DNA from: Sphingomonas gellani
Lineage (GTDB): Bacteria; Pseudomonadota; Alphaproteobacteria; Sphingomonadales; Sphingomonadaceae
Reading direction: 5' to 3'
Length of the DNA stretch: 64,000 bases
Assembly (NCBI RefSeq): GCF_900110035.1
Contig: NZ_FOCF01000002.1
Location: 62,001 to 126,000 of the forward strand
In this document: in pieces, positions 42,684-51,746 of the stretch
How positions within the stretch are numbered: the first letter of the stretch is position 1
How the letters are laid out: the number at the start of each line of letters is the position of its first letter
The notes under the pieces: model-generated
Told to the model about the DNA's origin: nothing
Database searches by the model: none
What the model saw: only the letters and a program-made list of their open reading frames with translations
Position numbers and translations under genes: made by a program

Positions 42684-43496
42684 ATGGCGAAATCCCGCTC
42701 CAAATCGTCCGGTGCCCGTCCGCAGCGTTCGGAAACGGCCGAAACCGTGCGCTTCATGCTGAAGCTGGCGTTGTTCGTGCTGATCTTCCGCAGCTTCCTG
42801 CTCGCGCCCTTCTCGATACCGTCCGAATCGATGCTGCCGCGTCTGTTCGTGGGCGATTACCTGTTCGTGTCGAAATGGAGCTACGGTTATTCGCGCTGGT
42901 CGCTGCCTTGGGGCTGGCCGCTGCTGCCGAACATGCACTGGAGCACGCCGACGCGCGGTGACGTGGTGGTGTTCCGATCGCCCGGCCCCGACGATCACGA
43001 CGTCATCAAGCGGGTGATCGGTCTGCCCGGCGACACCATCCAGGTGCGCCATGGCCAGGTCATCCTGAACGGGACGGCGATCCCGAAGCAGCGGATCGGT
43101 GACTTCACCATCCCGGTCAGCCCCAATTACGACTGCGACGCGCGGTTCCGCGACGTTGCGGCGGGCAACACGCCGATCTGCCGCTACAGCCAGTTCCGCG
43201 AGACGCTGCCCGGCGGCCGCACCTACACCGTGCTCGATCGCGGCGAGTTCCCCGATCGCGACGACACCGGGCTGTACACCGTGCCGGCGGGCAACGTGTT
43301 CCTGATGGGCGACAATCGCGACGATTCGGCCGACAGCCGTTTTCCCGCGCCCGACGGCATGGGCTACATCCCGATGGACCGGATCGAGGGCAAGGCGCTG
43401 GTGACCTTCTTCTCCACCGACGGGTCGGCGGAGTGGATCAAGCCGTGGACCTGGTTCTCGGCCGCGCGGCCGACGCGGATCGCGCAGGGGTTCTGA
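42684..43496 (+). CDS. lepB: Signal peptidase I
   Basis: This 270-residue inner-membrane protease removes signal peptides from secreted proteins. One membrane helix (about residues 25-42) is followed by box B, with the catalytic Ser49 in SIPSESMLPRL, and the catalytic Lys109 in DVIKRVIGLPGD. The late motif MGDNRDDSADSRF is typical. Its TGA shares one base with the ATG of rnc, showing tight coupling in the usual lepB-rnc-era order. Confidence 0.97.
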   Translation: MAKSRSKSSGARPQRSETAETVRFMLKLALFVLIFRSFLLAPFSIPSESMLPRLFVGDYLFVSKWSYGYSRWSLPWGWPLLPNMHWSTPTRGDVVVFRSPGPDDHDVIKRVIGLPGDTIQVRHGQVILNGTAIPKQRIGDFTIPVSPNYDCDARFRDVAAGNTPICRYSQFRETLPGGRTYTVLDRGEFPDRDDTGLYTVPAGNVFLMGDNRDDSADSRFPAPDGMGYIPMDRIEGKALVTFFSTDGSAEWIKPWTWFSAARPTRIAQGF

Positions 43497-44167
43497 TGAG
43501 TGCGGACGCATGGCTGACGGAGCTGTTCGGACGGGCGCCGGCCCATCCGGACCGCTTCGCGCGCGCGCTGACTCACTCCAGCCATGGCATCAATACCGGC
43601 GCGGGCGATTACGAGCGGCTGGAGTTCCTGGGCGACCGGGTGCTGGGCCTGTGCATGGCCGAATGGCTGTTCGAGCGTTTTCCGAACGAGAAGGAAGGCG
43701 AGCTGTCGAAGCGGCTGAACGTGCTGGTGACCGGCGCGACCTGTGCCGATGTGGCGCGGTCGCTGGGGGTGCGGGCGCATCTCAGGCTGGGCAAGCAGGC
43801 GCGTGACGATGGCGCGGGCGACAGCGACAATGTGCTGGGCGATGTGATGGAGGCGCTGATCGGCGCCTGGTACCTGGAGGCGGGACTGGACGGCGCGCGC
43901 GGCTTCGTGCGGCGCGTCTGGGGCGACCGCATCGCCGCCGATGTGAAGGCGCCGCAGCACCCCAAATCGGCGCTGCAGGAATGGACCGCCGCCAAGGGGC
44001 GCAAGGCGCCGGTGTACGAGGTGGTCGACCGATCCGGCCCGCATCACGCGCCGCGCTTCACCGTGAAGGTCAGCGTGGGCCGGCTGGCGGAGGCGACCGC
44101 GACCGGCGCCAGCAAGCAGGAGGCGGAAACCGCGGCGGCGGCGGCCCTGCTGGATCAGGTGCGCTAG
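43496..44167 (+). CDS. rnc: Ribonuclease III
   Basis: This 223-residue double-strand-specific endoribonuclease processes rRNA and structured mRNAs. The catalytic helix has YERLEFLGDRVLGL, a second acidic patch is NVLGDVMEALIGAWYLEAG, and the C-terminal double-stranded RNA-binding domain has PKSALQEWTAAKG and ATGASKQEAETAAAAALLDQ. The start ATG overlaps the lepB stop by one base; era follows 47 bases after the stop. Confidence 0.96.
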   Translation: MSADAWLTELFGRAPAHPDRFARALTHSSHGINTGAGDYERLEFLGDRVLGLCMAEWLFERFPNEKEGELSKRLNVLVTGATCADVARSLGVRAHLRLGKQARDDGAGDSDNVLGDVMEALIGAWYLEAGLDGARGFVRRVWGDRIAADVKAPQHPKSALQEWTAAKGRKAPVYEVVDRSGPHHAPRFTVKVSVGRLAEATATGASKQEAETAAAAALLDQVR

Positions 44168-44214
44168 GCGGCGATCGCCCTAAGCGATAAGGCCGATTGC
44201 GATAAGGAATGACG

Positions 44215-45111
44215 ATGACGGAAACGAAATGCGGCCTGGTCGCCGTGGTCGGCGCGCCCAACGCCGGCAAATCCACGCTGGTCAACGCGCTGGTCGGGCA
44301 AAAGGTCGCGATCGTCAGCCCAAAGGCGCAGACGACGCGCACCCGGCTGCTCGGCGTGGCGATGCAGGACGCGGCGCAGATCCTGCTGGTCGATACGCCC
44401 GGCATCTTCGAACCCAAGCGGCGGCTGGACCGCGCCATGGTGCAGGCGGCGTGGAGCGGCGCGGAGGGCGCGGACCTGCTGATGCTGGTGGTGGACGGCA
44501 AAGGCGGCGTGGGTGAAAAGGTCACCCGCATCGTCGAGGCGCTGAAGGATCGGCCGGAGCCCAAATATCTGGTGCTGAACAAGGTCGATATCGCCGACAA
44601 GGCGAAGCTGCTGGTCCATGCCGAGCGGCTCAACGCGCTGATGCCCTTTGCCGAAACCTGGTTCGTGTCGGCGGAAACCGGCGATGGTCTGCCGCAGCTG
44701 AAGAACGCGCTGGCGGCGGGGATGCCGGCGGGGCCGTGGCATTATCCCGAGGATCAGGTGTCCGACGCATCGGAGCGCGCGATGGCGGCCGAGGTGACGC
44801 GCGAGCAGCTCTACCTGCAACTCCACGCCGAACTGCCCTATGCCAGCGCGATCGAGACGGAGGCGTTCAAGGAGCGCCAGGACGGATCGGTCGAGATCCA
44901 TCAGCAGATCATGGTCGAACGCCCGACCCAGCGCGCGATCGTGTTGGGCAAGGGCGGCACCCGCATCCGCGAGATCGGTGCGCGCGCGCGCGCGGAGCTG
45001 GCGGTGCTGCTCGACCGGCCGGTGCACCTGTACCTCCACGTCAAGGTCCGCCCCGGCTGGGACGAGGACCGCGAAGTGTTCCGCGACCTGGGGCTGGACT
45101 GGGTCGAGTAG
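44215..45111 (+). CDS. era: GTPase Era
   Basis: This 298-residue GTPase binds the 3' end of 16S rRNA during small subunit assembly. G1 is GAPNAGKST, the switch is in PKAQTTRTRLLG, G3 is DTPG, G4 is NKVD, and a C-terminal KH domain includes IVLGKGGTRIREIGARAR. Two ATGs lie six bases apart; AAGGA at 44204-44208 is well spaced for 44215, not for 44209. It is the third gene of the lepB-rnc-era unit. Confidence 0.97.
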   Translation: MTETKCGLVAVVGAPNAGKSTLVNALVGQKVAIVSPKAQTTRTRLLGVAMQDAAQILLVDTPGIFEPKRRLDRAMVQAAWSGAEGADLLMLVVDGKGGVGEKVTRIVEALKDRPEPKYLVLNKVDIADKAKLLVHAERLNALMPFAETWFVSAETGDGLPQLKNALAAGMPAGPWHYPEDQVSDASERAMAAEVTREQLYLQLHAELPYASAIETEAFKERQDGSVEIHQQIMVERPTQRAIVLGKGGTRIREIGARARAELAVLLDRPVHLYLHVKVRPGWDEDREVFRDLGLDWVE

Positions 45112-45112
45112 C

Positions 45113-45814
45113 TCAGCCGGCGAGCAGCGCGTCGACCCATTCGGGTACAAGCCGGCTGGCGGGGCCGAAGCGACGGTCATCGAAGTTGTGGCTGCCGGCG
45201 GATGGCTCCAGGTTCAATTCCATGGTGCGGGCGCCGGCCTGCGCGGCCAGCCGGACGAACCCCGCCGCCGGGTAGACCGCGCCCGAAGTGCCGATCGAGA
45301 CGAACAGATCGGCGCGGGCGATCGCGTCCCCGATCCGGTCCATATCGTACGGCATCTCGCCGAAGAACACGATATCCGGACGCAGCATCGGCGCATCGCA
45401 GGCGGGGCAGGGGGTCGCGGGCGGCAGGTCGCCGGACCAGTCGCGCCGATGCCCACAGGCCGCGCACAGCGCTGACAACAGCGCCCCATGCATGTGCACC
45501 AGCCGCCGGCTTCCCGCCCGTTCGTGCAGGTCGTCGACATTCTGGGTGACGAGCAGCAGGTCGCCGGGCCACGCCGCATCCAGCCGCGCAAGCGCAAGAT
45601 GCGCGGCATTCGGGTTCACGGTCGCCAACGCCGCCCTCCGCGCATCGTAGAAGCGGTGAACCAGCGCCGGGTCCGCCGCCAGCGCCTCCGGTGTGCAGAC
45701 GTCCTCCACCCGGTGCCCCTCCCACAACCCGCCGGGGCCGCGGAACGTGGCGAGGCCGGACTCCGCGGAAACCCCTGCGCCGGTCAGGATCACGATGGAT
45801 GGGCGATCGGGCAT
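45113..45814 (-). CDS. cobB: NAD-dependent protein deacylase (sirtuin, CobB type)
   Basis: This 233-residue sirtuin removes acyl groups from lysine with NAD. The NAD-binding GAGVSAESGLATFRG, the TQNVDDLHERAG motif, the catalytic His in VHMHGAL, and four zinc cysteines (CAACG and CPACD) are present. FYDARR supplies the Tyr-x-x-Arg motif of class III sirtuins that favour succinyl and malonyl lysine. It converges on era, with one base between the stops. Confidence 0.95.
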   Translation of the reverse strand: MPDRPSIVILTGAGVSAESGLATFRGPGGLWEGHRVEDVCTPEALAADPALVHRFYDARRAALATVNPNAAHLALARLDAAWPGDLLLVTQNVDDLHERAGSRRLVHMHGALLSALCAACGHRRDWSGDLPPATPCPACDAPMLRPDIVFFGEMPYDMDRIGDAIARADLFVSIGTSGAVYPAAGFVRLAAQAGARTMELNLEPSAGSHNFDDRRFGPASRLVPEWVDALLAG

Positions 45815-45927
45815 CGGAACAGACTTACCTTGCCGAAGATGGCGGACACACGTCCAATCTACTTTGTGAGGGTGTTAGCGAGGCGGGCGCGTTTGATGCC
45901 GAAGGGCAGAGTCGGCCGTGCGCGGCC

Positions 45928-47583
45928 TTACGCCACCTCCAGCAGCCGATCGGCCTGCGCGCGCGCTTCGTCCGTCACCGTCGCGCCCGACAGCATGCGC
46001 GCGATTTCCTCGCGACGTTCCTCCTCGTCCAGGGGGCGAACGCCGGTCCGGGTCACCGTTCCGTCATGGCTCTTGGCGATCAACAGGTGGGTACGCCCGC
46101 GCGCCGCAACCTGAGGGCTGTGGGTCACGACGAGCAGCTGGGTACGCGTGGCGAGGCGGGAGAGGCGGTCGCCGATCGCGCTCGCCACTGCACCCCCGAC
46201 GCCGCGATCGATCTCGTCGAAGATCATCGTCGCCGCGCCGCCTTCTTCGGCCAGCGCCACCTTGAGGGCGAGGATGAAGCGCGACAATTCGCCGCCGCTC
46301 GCGATTTTGGTCAGCGGGGCGAAGGGCGCGCCGGGATTGGTCGCAATCTCGAACTCGACCCGATCCTTGCCCGACCCGGACCAGCCGTCACGCGGCAATT
46401 GCTGGACGGCGGTGCGGAAGCGGGCCGCGTCGAGCTTTAGGGGCGCCAACTCGCCCGCCACGGCGGCATCGAGTCGCCCGGCGGCTTCGGATCGTCGCGC
46501 CGACAGTGCGTCGGCGGCCTTGTCATAGGCGGCGCGGGCGGACGCCACCGCCGCCTCCAACCGGGCAATGCCGCCTTCGCCCGCGTCGAGCCGTTCCAGC
46601 CGGGCGGACAGGTCGGCGGTCAGGGCGGACAGGTCGTCGGGTTGCACCCGGTGCTTGCGCGCCATGCCGCGCAGTTCGAACAGCCGCGCCTCGTCCTCCT
46701 CCAGTGCGCGTTCGTCATAGGCAAGTTCGCGCCGTGCCTCGCGCAGCGACTCCTCGGCAAGGTCCGCCTCTGTCACGGCACGGTCCACCGCCGCCAACGC
46801 CTCCGCCAGCGTCGGGTGCGCATCCGCGATGCGTTCCAGCACGCGCGCGGCCTGGCGCAGGTTGGAGAGCGCGCCGTCCGATCCCTCCAGATGATCGTCG
46901 ATCGCGCTTAGCTCGCTTGCGACCTTTTCGGCGCGCTGCATCGAGCGACGGCGGTCGGCCAGCGCCTCCTCCTCGCCAGGCTCTGGCGCCAGCGCGGTGA
47001 GTTCCCCGACGGCGTGTTCCAGCCATTCGCGATCCCGCGCGGCCGTCTCGATCTCCGCCCGCGCGGCCGCCAGCGCACCCTCCGCCTCGCGCAGGGTCGC
47101 CCAGGCGGCGGCGGTGTCGCGCGGCTCCACCCGGCCGAAAATGTCGAGCAAGGCACGGTGGCCGCGTGGGTTAATCAGGCCGCGATCGTCATGCTGGCCG
47201 TGGATCTCCACCAGATGCCCCGCGAGTTCGCGCAGCAGCCCGGCGGAGGCCGGCTGGTCGTTGACGAACGCGCGGCTGCCGCCATCGGCCTTGACCAGGC
47301 GGCGGATGATGAGCGGTTCGCCCGGCTCCACCTCCAGCCCGTTATCCTCGAGCAGCGAGAACACGGTGGCCGGCGCGTCGAAGGTCGCGGTGACCACGGC
47401 CTGCGGTCGCCCGTGGCGCACCAGTCCGCTGTCGCCGCGTCCGCCCAGTGCCAGTCCGAGCGCGTCGAGCAGGATCGACTTGCCGGCGCCGGTTTCGCCG
47501 GTCAGCACGTCGAGCCCGCCGCCGAATTCGAGGTCCAGCGCCTCGATCAGCACCACGTCGCGAATGGAAAGCGCGGTCAGCAT
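45928..47583 (-). CDS. recN: DNA repair protein RecN
   Basis: This 551-residue SMC-like ATPase acts in double-strand break repair. The N-terminal MLTALSIRDVVLIEALDLEF and Walker A GETGAGKS are followed by a long coiled-coil middle, the signature SGGELSR and Walker B MIFDEIDRGVGG. The start at 47583 matches relatives; an ATG four codons earlier is possible. No LexA-type box was identified upstream by eye. bamD is 130 bases upstream on the same strand. Confidence 0.96.
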   Translation of the reverse strand: MLTALSIRDVVLIEALDLEFGGGLDVLTGETGAGKSILLDALGLALGGRGDSGLVRHGRPQAVVTATFDAPATVFSLLEDNGLEVEPGEPLIIRRLVKADGGSRAFVNDQPASAGLLRELAGHLVEIHGQHDDRGLINPRGHRALLDIFGRVEPRDTAAAWATLREAEGALAAARAEIETAARDREWLEHAVGELTALAPEPGEEEALADRRRSMQRAEKVASELSAIDDHLEGSDGALSNLRQAARVLERIADAHPTLAEALAAVDRAVTEADLAEESLREARRELAYDERALEEDEARLFELRGMARKHRVQPDDLSALTADLSARLERLDAGEGGIARLEAAVASARAAYDKAADALSARRSEAAGRLDAAVAGELAPLKLDAARFRTAVQQLPRDGWSGSGKDRVEFEIATNPGAPFAPLTKIASGGELSRFILALKVALAEEGGAATMIFDEIDRGVGGAVASAIGDRLSRLATRTQLLVVTHSPQVAARGRTHLLIAKSHDGTVTRTGVRPLDEEERREEIARMLSGATVTDEARAQADRLLEVA

Positions 47584-47713
47584 AGACGGCGCCATATAGC
47601 GGCTCGTCGCCCGGAACGAAACAGGGCCATTGCCGCCGGTTCGCCATTGTGGCGCATGGTCATGCCGGACCGGAGGCTGGTTGGCCCGGGCCTGCCGGTA
47701 CGCTGCCGAGGGA

Positions 47714-48724
47714 TCAGCTGTTGGGCGAGCCAGGCTGAGGCGTGCCGGGCTGACCGCCGCTGACGCCACCGGCCTCACCCGCACCGCCCGCCGGGGTAGC
47801 CGGGGTGGGAGCGCCGGGCGCTTCCGCCTTGGGGGTGCCCGTATTGCCTTCGCCGGGGAGCGAGGCGGGGGCGGCCACCGCCGTCGGCTTCACGATCTGC
47901 TCGCCCGCCGGGACCGGCGGCAGCGTCTCGGCCGGATGATCCTTCATCAGCTTGAAGGCGTGCGCGTACCAAGTGGAACCGGGATAGTTGGCGCCCAGCA
48001 CCGCCGTGGCGCGCTGCGCCTCCATCGGCGTGCCGAGGTTCAGATAGGTTTCGGTCAGGCGCATCAACGCCTCGGGCGTGTGGGTCGTGGTCTGGTAATC
48101 GTCCACGACCTTGCGGAACCGCATCGAGGCCGCGAGCCACTGGCCGCGCTTCTCGTAGAAACGGCCGACCTCCATCTCCTTGCCAGCGAGATGGTCGTTG
48201 ACCAGGTCGATCTTCAACCGCGCATCGGCCGCGTAGCGGGTATTGGGATAGCGGCGGTTCAGCTCACCCAGCGCGTCCAGCGCCTGGCGCGTGATCTTCT
48301 GGTCGCGGGTGACGTCGGTGATCTGCTCGTAATAGCCGAGCGCGATCAGGTAATAGGCATATGGCGCATCGCGGTTGCCCGGGTGCACCGACAGGAACCG
48401 CTGCGCCGACTGGATCGACGCGGTGTAGTTGCGGTCGAGATAATAGGAGAACGCGCTCATCAGCTGCGCGCGCCGGGCCCAGATCGAATACGGGTGCTGA
48501 CGCTCCACCTCGTCGAACAGGATCGCCGCTTCCTTGTAGCGGCTCTGGTCCAACCGCTTCTTGGCCAGCGAGTACAGGGTGCCGACGTCGCGGGCGACGT
48601 AGGGAACGTCGCTGCGCCCCGAGGCGCGATTGCGCGCACAGGCGCCGAGCGGCAGCACGGCAAGGGCGATCATCGCGCCCGCAAGGGGCTTGGAGCGAAG
48701 CAGGCGGGACTGGAGGATACGCAT
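47714..48724 (-). CDS. bamD: Outer-membrane assembly lipoprotein BamD
   Basis: This 336-residue lipoprotein of the BAM complex inserts beta-barrel proteins. The lipobox LPLGAC places the lipidated Cys at residue 29. TPR-type repeats follow (YSLAKKRLDQSRYKEAAILFDEVE, PYSIWARRAQLMSAFSYYLDRNYTASI, and others). The C-terminal 70 residues form a Pro/Gly/Ala-rich tail with no fold, longer than in E. coli. The start at 48724 gives a normal lipoprotein signal peptide. Confidence 0.95.
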   Translation of the reverse strand: MRILQSRLLRSKPLAGAMIALAVLPLGACARNRASGRSDVPYVARDVGTLYSLAKKRLDQSRYKEAAILFDEVERQHPYSIWARRAQLMSAFSYYLDRNYTASIQSAQRFLSVHPGNRDAPYAYYLIALGYYEQITDVTRDQKITRQALDALGELNRRYPNTRYAADARLKIDLVNDHLAGKEMEVGRFYEKRGQWLAASMRFRKVVDDYQTTTHTPEALMRLTETYLNLGTPMEAQRATAVLGANYPGSTWYAHAFKLMKDHPAETLPPVPAGEQIVKPTAVAAPASLPGEGNTGTPKAEAPGAPTPATPAGGAGEAGGVSGGQPGTPQPGSPNS

Positions 48725-48900
48725 CGGTGCTCGCTGTAGCAGCGGGGCCGGGGGGCGAACAATACCCTGCGCGAGCATCGCGTCGCACGCGCGAGGGGGC
48801 TGCCGCAAGGTGGCGGGGATCGGCGCGCGCGGCGGGGCGTTGCACGGCGTGCATCATCCGTTATCCAGCGTCACCATAGTCGAACCTTTCGAGGACCAAC

Positions 48901-49722
48901 ATGCCAGCGACCAAGCTCCACACCCACCGCGTCGAGAAACCCTGGGGCCGCCACACGCTGTTCCCCGGCTTTGCCGACGCACCCAAAGGCGGCCAGCCGA
49001 TCGGAGAGGTCTGGTTCCAGGAGCCCGGCGACTCGAAGCCGGACCTACTGATCAAATATCTGTTCACGTCCGAGAAGCTGTCCGTGCAGGTCCACCCCAA
49101 TGACGAGGAAGCGCACAGGCGCGGATTGCCGCGCGGGAAGGACGAATGCTGGACAGTGCTGACCGTGGAGCCCGACTCGACCATCGCGCTCGGTCCCAAG
49201 CAGACGATGACCCGCGAGCAGCTGCGTGCGGACGCACAGGATGGATCGATCGAGCAGGATCTGGACTGGGTGCCGATCAAGGTCGACGATTTCTACTACG
49301 CCCCATCCGGCACGATCCACGCGATCGGCGGCGGGCTGACGATCATCGAGATCCAGCAGAATTCGGAAACGACATACCGGTTGTACGATTACGGTTCCGA
49401 CCGCGAGCTGCACCTGAAGGACGGCGTCGACGTCGCGGACCTGGAGCCGTACAAGCCCGTATCTTCGCCGGGCGAGGTCGAGCCGGGCCGGGTCATCAAG
49501 GTCGAAGGGCCCAAATTCGTGCTGGAACGCTGGTCCAAGGGTCGGTCGGTCTCTTTGCCCGAGGGCAAGACGGGCTGGCTGGTGCCGATCAAGGGCAAGG
49601 GCACGGTCGGCGGTGTCGACTGGCAAGCCGGCGAATGCGTCACCGTGACGGGGTCGGAAACGATCGAGGCGAGCGACGATGTTGACCTGTTGTTCGCCTA
49701 TCCGGGCACGACGCGCCTGTGA
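48901..49722 (+). CDS. manA: Class I mannose-6-phosphate isomerase
   Basis: This 273-residue metal enzyme interconverts fructose-6-phosphate and mannose-6-phosphate, for mannose use or GDP-sugar synthesis. Zinc ligands are in SVQVHPNDEEA and GTIHAIGGG. The N-terminal KPWGRHTL and GEVWFQEPG and the late FVLERWSKG are typical of short alphaproteobacterial forms. It stands alone, divergent from bamD, and is followed by a long non-coding stretch. Confidence 0.9.
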   Translation: MPATKLHTHRVEKPWGRHTLFPGFADAPKGGQPIGEVWFQEPGDSKPDLLIKYLFTSEKLSVQVHPNDEEAHRRGLPRGKDECWTVLTVEPDSTIALGPKQTMTREQLRADAQDGSIEQDLDWVPIKVDDFYYAPSGTIHAIGGGLTIIEIQQNSETTYRLYDYGSDRELHLKDGVDVADLEPYKPVSSPGEVEPGRVIKVEGPKFVLERWSKGRSVSLPEGKTGWLVPIKGKGTVGGVDWQAGECVTVTGSETIEASDDVDLLFAYPGTTRL

Positions 49723-50300
49723 GGACGAGCCTGTGACGACGCACCGGCGCGGCGCGGGGAGCGTCGCGCCGGGCGAGCCGGGTGCCGGGGGCTGAGCGAA
49801 GGGCCGGGGAGGCCGGACAGCGGGGCGGGGCGGAAGGCCGAACTGAGAGCCTGTCGCATGGCCCCTCATCTATCCCCGCCCTGCGGAGGCGGTCCGTCGG
49901 CGGGACCGGACATGCATAGGGCCGGTTCAGCAGCCGCCATGCCCGCCTTGGCGCGTTACCCGACCGTGGTGTAGCTTGCGCCTCCATGAGTTCGCGGCCT
50001 TGTCATTGTTACCGGCGTTGTCGCATCTTGCGCGTTCCGAAGGCTGTTCGGCGGTGGTAGAGGTGGAGCACGCCAGGTTATTGGCGGCGCCTTGGCATCC
50101 GTCCGGTGGCAGCGCGATGTGGCGTTGCCGAATTGCCGTCCACTAGGCCGTCGCCGGCGCACGGGCGGTGCATTCTGGATGACCGGCTGGGGTCCATGCA
50201 CTCGCGGCGGTCCGGTGTTGGCTGATCGGCAGGTCGCCGGGTAAGGCGCCAAGCGCCGACAGTGCCAAGCAGCGCTGTATGGCCGAAACGCCGCCCTTCG
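49723..50300. other. Gene-free region, 578 bases
   Basis: No frame shows a ribosome site, a plausible domain or consistent codon use. It lies between manA and the Mth938-like gene, at a place where both neighbours end. No RNA gene or intact mobile element was recognised. Confidence 0.5.
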
Positions 50301-50669
50301 TCAGCTTAGCGGATACAGCGCCGCGGCGATGATGCGGCCTTCGCCGCGCAGCACACCCCAGGCACGGGCGGCGGCACGGCTGTCCATGACCTCCAGGCCG
50401 ATGCCCCGCGCTTCCAATCCGCGGGAGACGAGCGGAGAGGGGCGGGTCAGGGCGTGGCCGGTGCCGAGCAGGATGAACTCCGGCCGCGCATCGATCAGGG
50501 GCTGCAGGTCCTCCAGCGCCAGGGCTGATAGCGACGGCGGCGTCCAGGGCAGCGCCGCCTCCACGGTCATCAACAGCGCCGGGAAAACCGTATCGCCGAT
50601 GCGGAAGCCGCTGCCGGAGAAGCCGGTCACCAGCGGCCCGGCGGCCGATCGTTCCAGGTCCATCCGCAT
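50301..50669 (-). CDS. Mth938-like (DUF498) domain protein
   Basis: This 122-residue cytoplasmic protein has an Mth938-like/DUF498 fold: FSGSGFRIGDTVFPALLMTVEAALPW, PEFILLGTG and GIGLEVMDSRAAARAWGVLRGEGR. The family is related to the mitochondrial complex I assembly factor NDUFAF3 and is common beside secDF. Its exact role in bacteria is unclear. It starts 20 bases after the secF stop. Confidence 0.88.
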   Translation of the reverse strand: MRMDLERSAAGPLVTGFSGSGFRIGDTVFPALLMTVEAALPWTPPSLSALALEDLQPLIDARPEFILLGTGHALTRPSPLVSRGLEARGIGLEVMDSRAAARAWGVLRGEGRIIAAALYPLS

Positions 50670-50689
50670 CGCGCTTCCCCGGGTTCAGC

Positions 50690-51670
50690 TCAGCGCTGGC
50701 GCGGCGCCACGCGCTCCGCGTCGCCGATCCGCTCCTTGTCCAGCGTGCCGGGCTTGGCACGGTTCGGCTCGGCACGCAGGCCCAGCGTGATGAGCAGGGA
50801 GGACGACACGTAGATCGACGAATAGGTGCCGACCACGATGCCCAGGAACATCGCGGCGGTGAACCCGCGCAGCACGTGGCCGCCCAGGATCAGCAGCGCG
50901 GCGAGCGCGAGCAGGATGGTGACGGAGGTCATCACCGTCCGCGGCAGCGTCTCGTTGACCGACAGGTTGATGATCTCCCGCATGTCCATCTTGCGGTAAC
51001 GGCGCATGTTCTCGCGAATCCGGTCGTCGATCACGATCTTGTCGTTGATCGAATAGCCGATGATGGTCAGGAACGCCGCGACGATGTTCAGGTCCACCTC
51101 GAACCCGGTCAGCGCGAAGAAGCCGAGCGTCATCAACAGGTCGTGGATGATGGCGACGATAGTGGACACGCCGAACTGCCACTCGAAACGGACGATCGCG
51201 AACAGGCCGATGCCGAGCACCGCGAAGAAGACGGCCATGCCGCCCTTCCACTTCAGCTCGTCCGACACCTTGCCGCCGACGGTCGAATAGCGGGAAAAGG
51301 TCGCGCCGGGGAAGGTCTTGGACAGGGCATCCTCGACCTTCCGCACCACCCGGTTGGTCGCGCCTTCATCCGCGCCCGCCTGGATGGGCAGGCGGATGGA
51401 CAGGGTGGTGGGCGAGCCGACCCGCTGGATCGCCGCCTCTCCGACGCCGAGACGATCGACAGCTGTACGCACCGCTTCCTCCGACGGGGCGGTGGCGAAC
51501 TTTTCCTCGATCATCAGGCCGCCGGTGAAATCGACGCCCATGTTGAGGCCGTGCCAACCGACCAGCCCGATCGCCAGGATCGAGAGCGCCAGCGTCAACC
51601 CGAACGCCCAGCCGCGCAGGCGGACGAAGTCGATGTTGGTATGGTCGGGTACGATCTTGAGCAGTTTCAT
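50690..51670 (-). CDS. secF: Protein translocase subunit SecF
   Basis: This 326-residue six-helix membrane protein forms, with SecD, the proton-driven unit that pulls proteins across the inner membrane. NMGVDFTGGLMIEE near the N-terminus, FEVDLNIVAAFLTIIGYSINDKIVIDDRIREN and the late GTYSSIYVSSSLLI are characteristic. It follows secD after 76 bases. Confidence 0.96.
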   Translation of the reverse strand: MKLLKIVPDHTNIDFVRLRGWAFGLTLALSILAIGLVGWHGLNMGVDFTGGLMIEEKFATAPSEEAVRTAVDRLGVGEAAIQRVGSPTTLSIRLPIQAGADEGATNRVVRKVEDALSKTFPGATFSRYSTVGGKVSDELKWKGGMAVFFAVLGIGLFAIVRFEWQFGVSTIVAIIHDLLMTLGFFALTGFEVDLNIVAAFLTIIGYSINDKIVIDDRIRENMRRYRKMDMREIINLSVNETLPRTVMTSVTILLALAALLILGGHVLRGFTAAMFLGIVVGTYSSIYVSSSLLITLGLRAEPNRAKPGTLDKERIGDAERVAPRQR

Positions 51671-51746
51671 GGCTGACGGTCCGAGGCCGGCGAGGCGGTA
51701 TCCCGGCCGGTGCCGGGGTAACGGGAGAGGGGGGGCAGGAGCGACA

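Noticed and set aside
49640..50252. Minus-strand frames in the gap after manA, considered as a decayed transposase
   Set aside because: No DDE residues, terminal repeats or recognisable family pattern could be supported.
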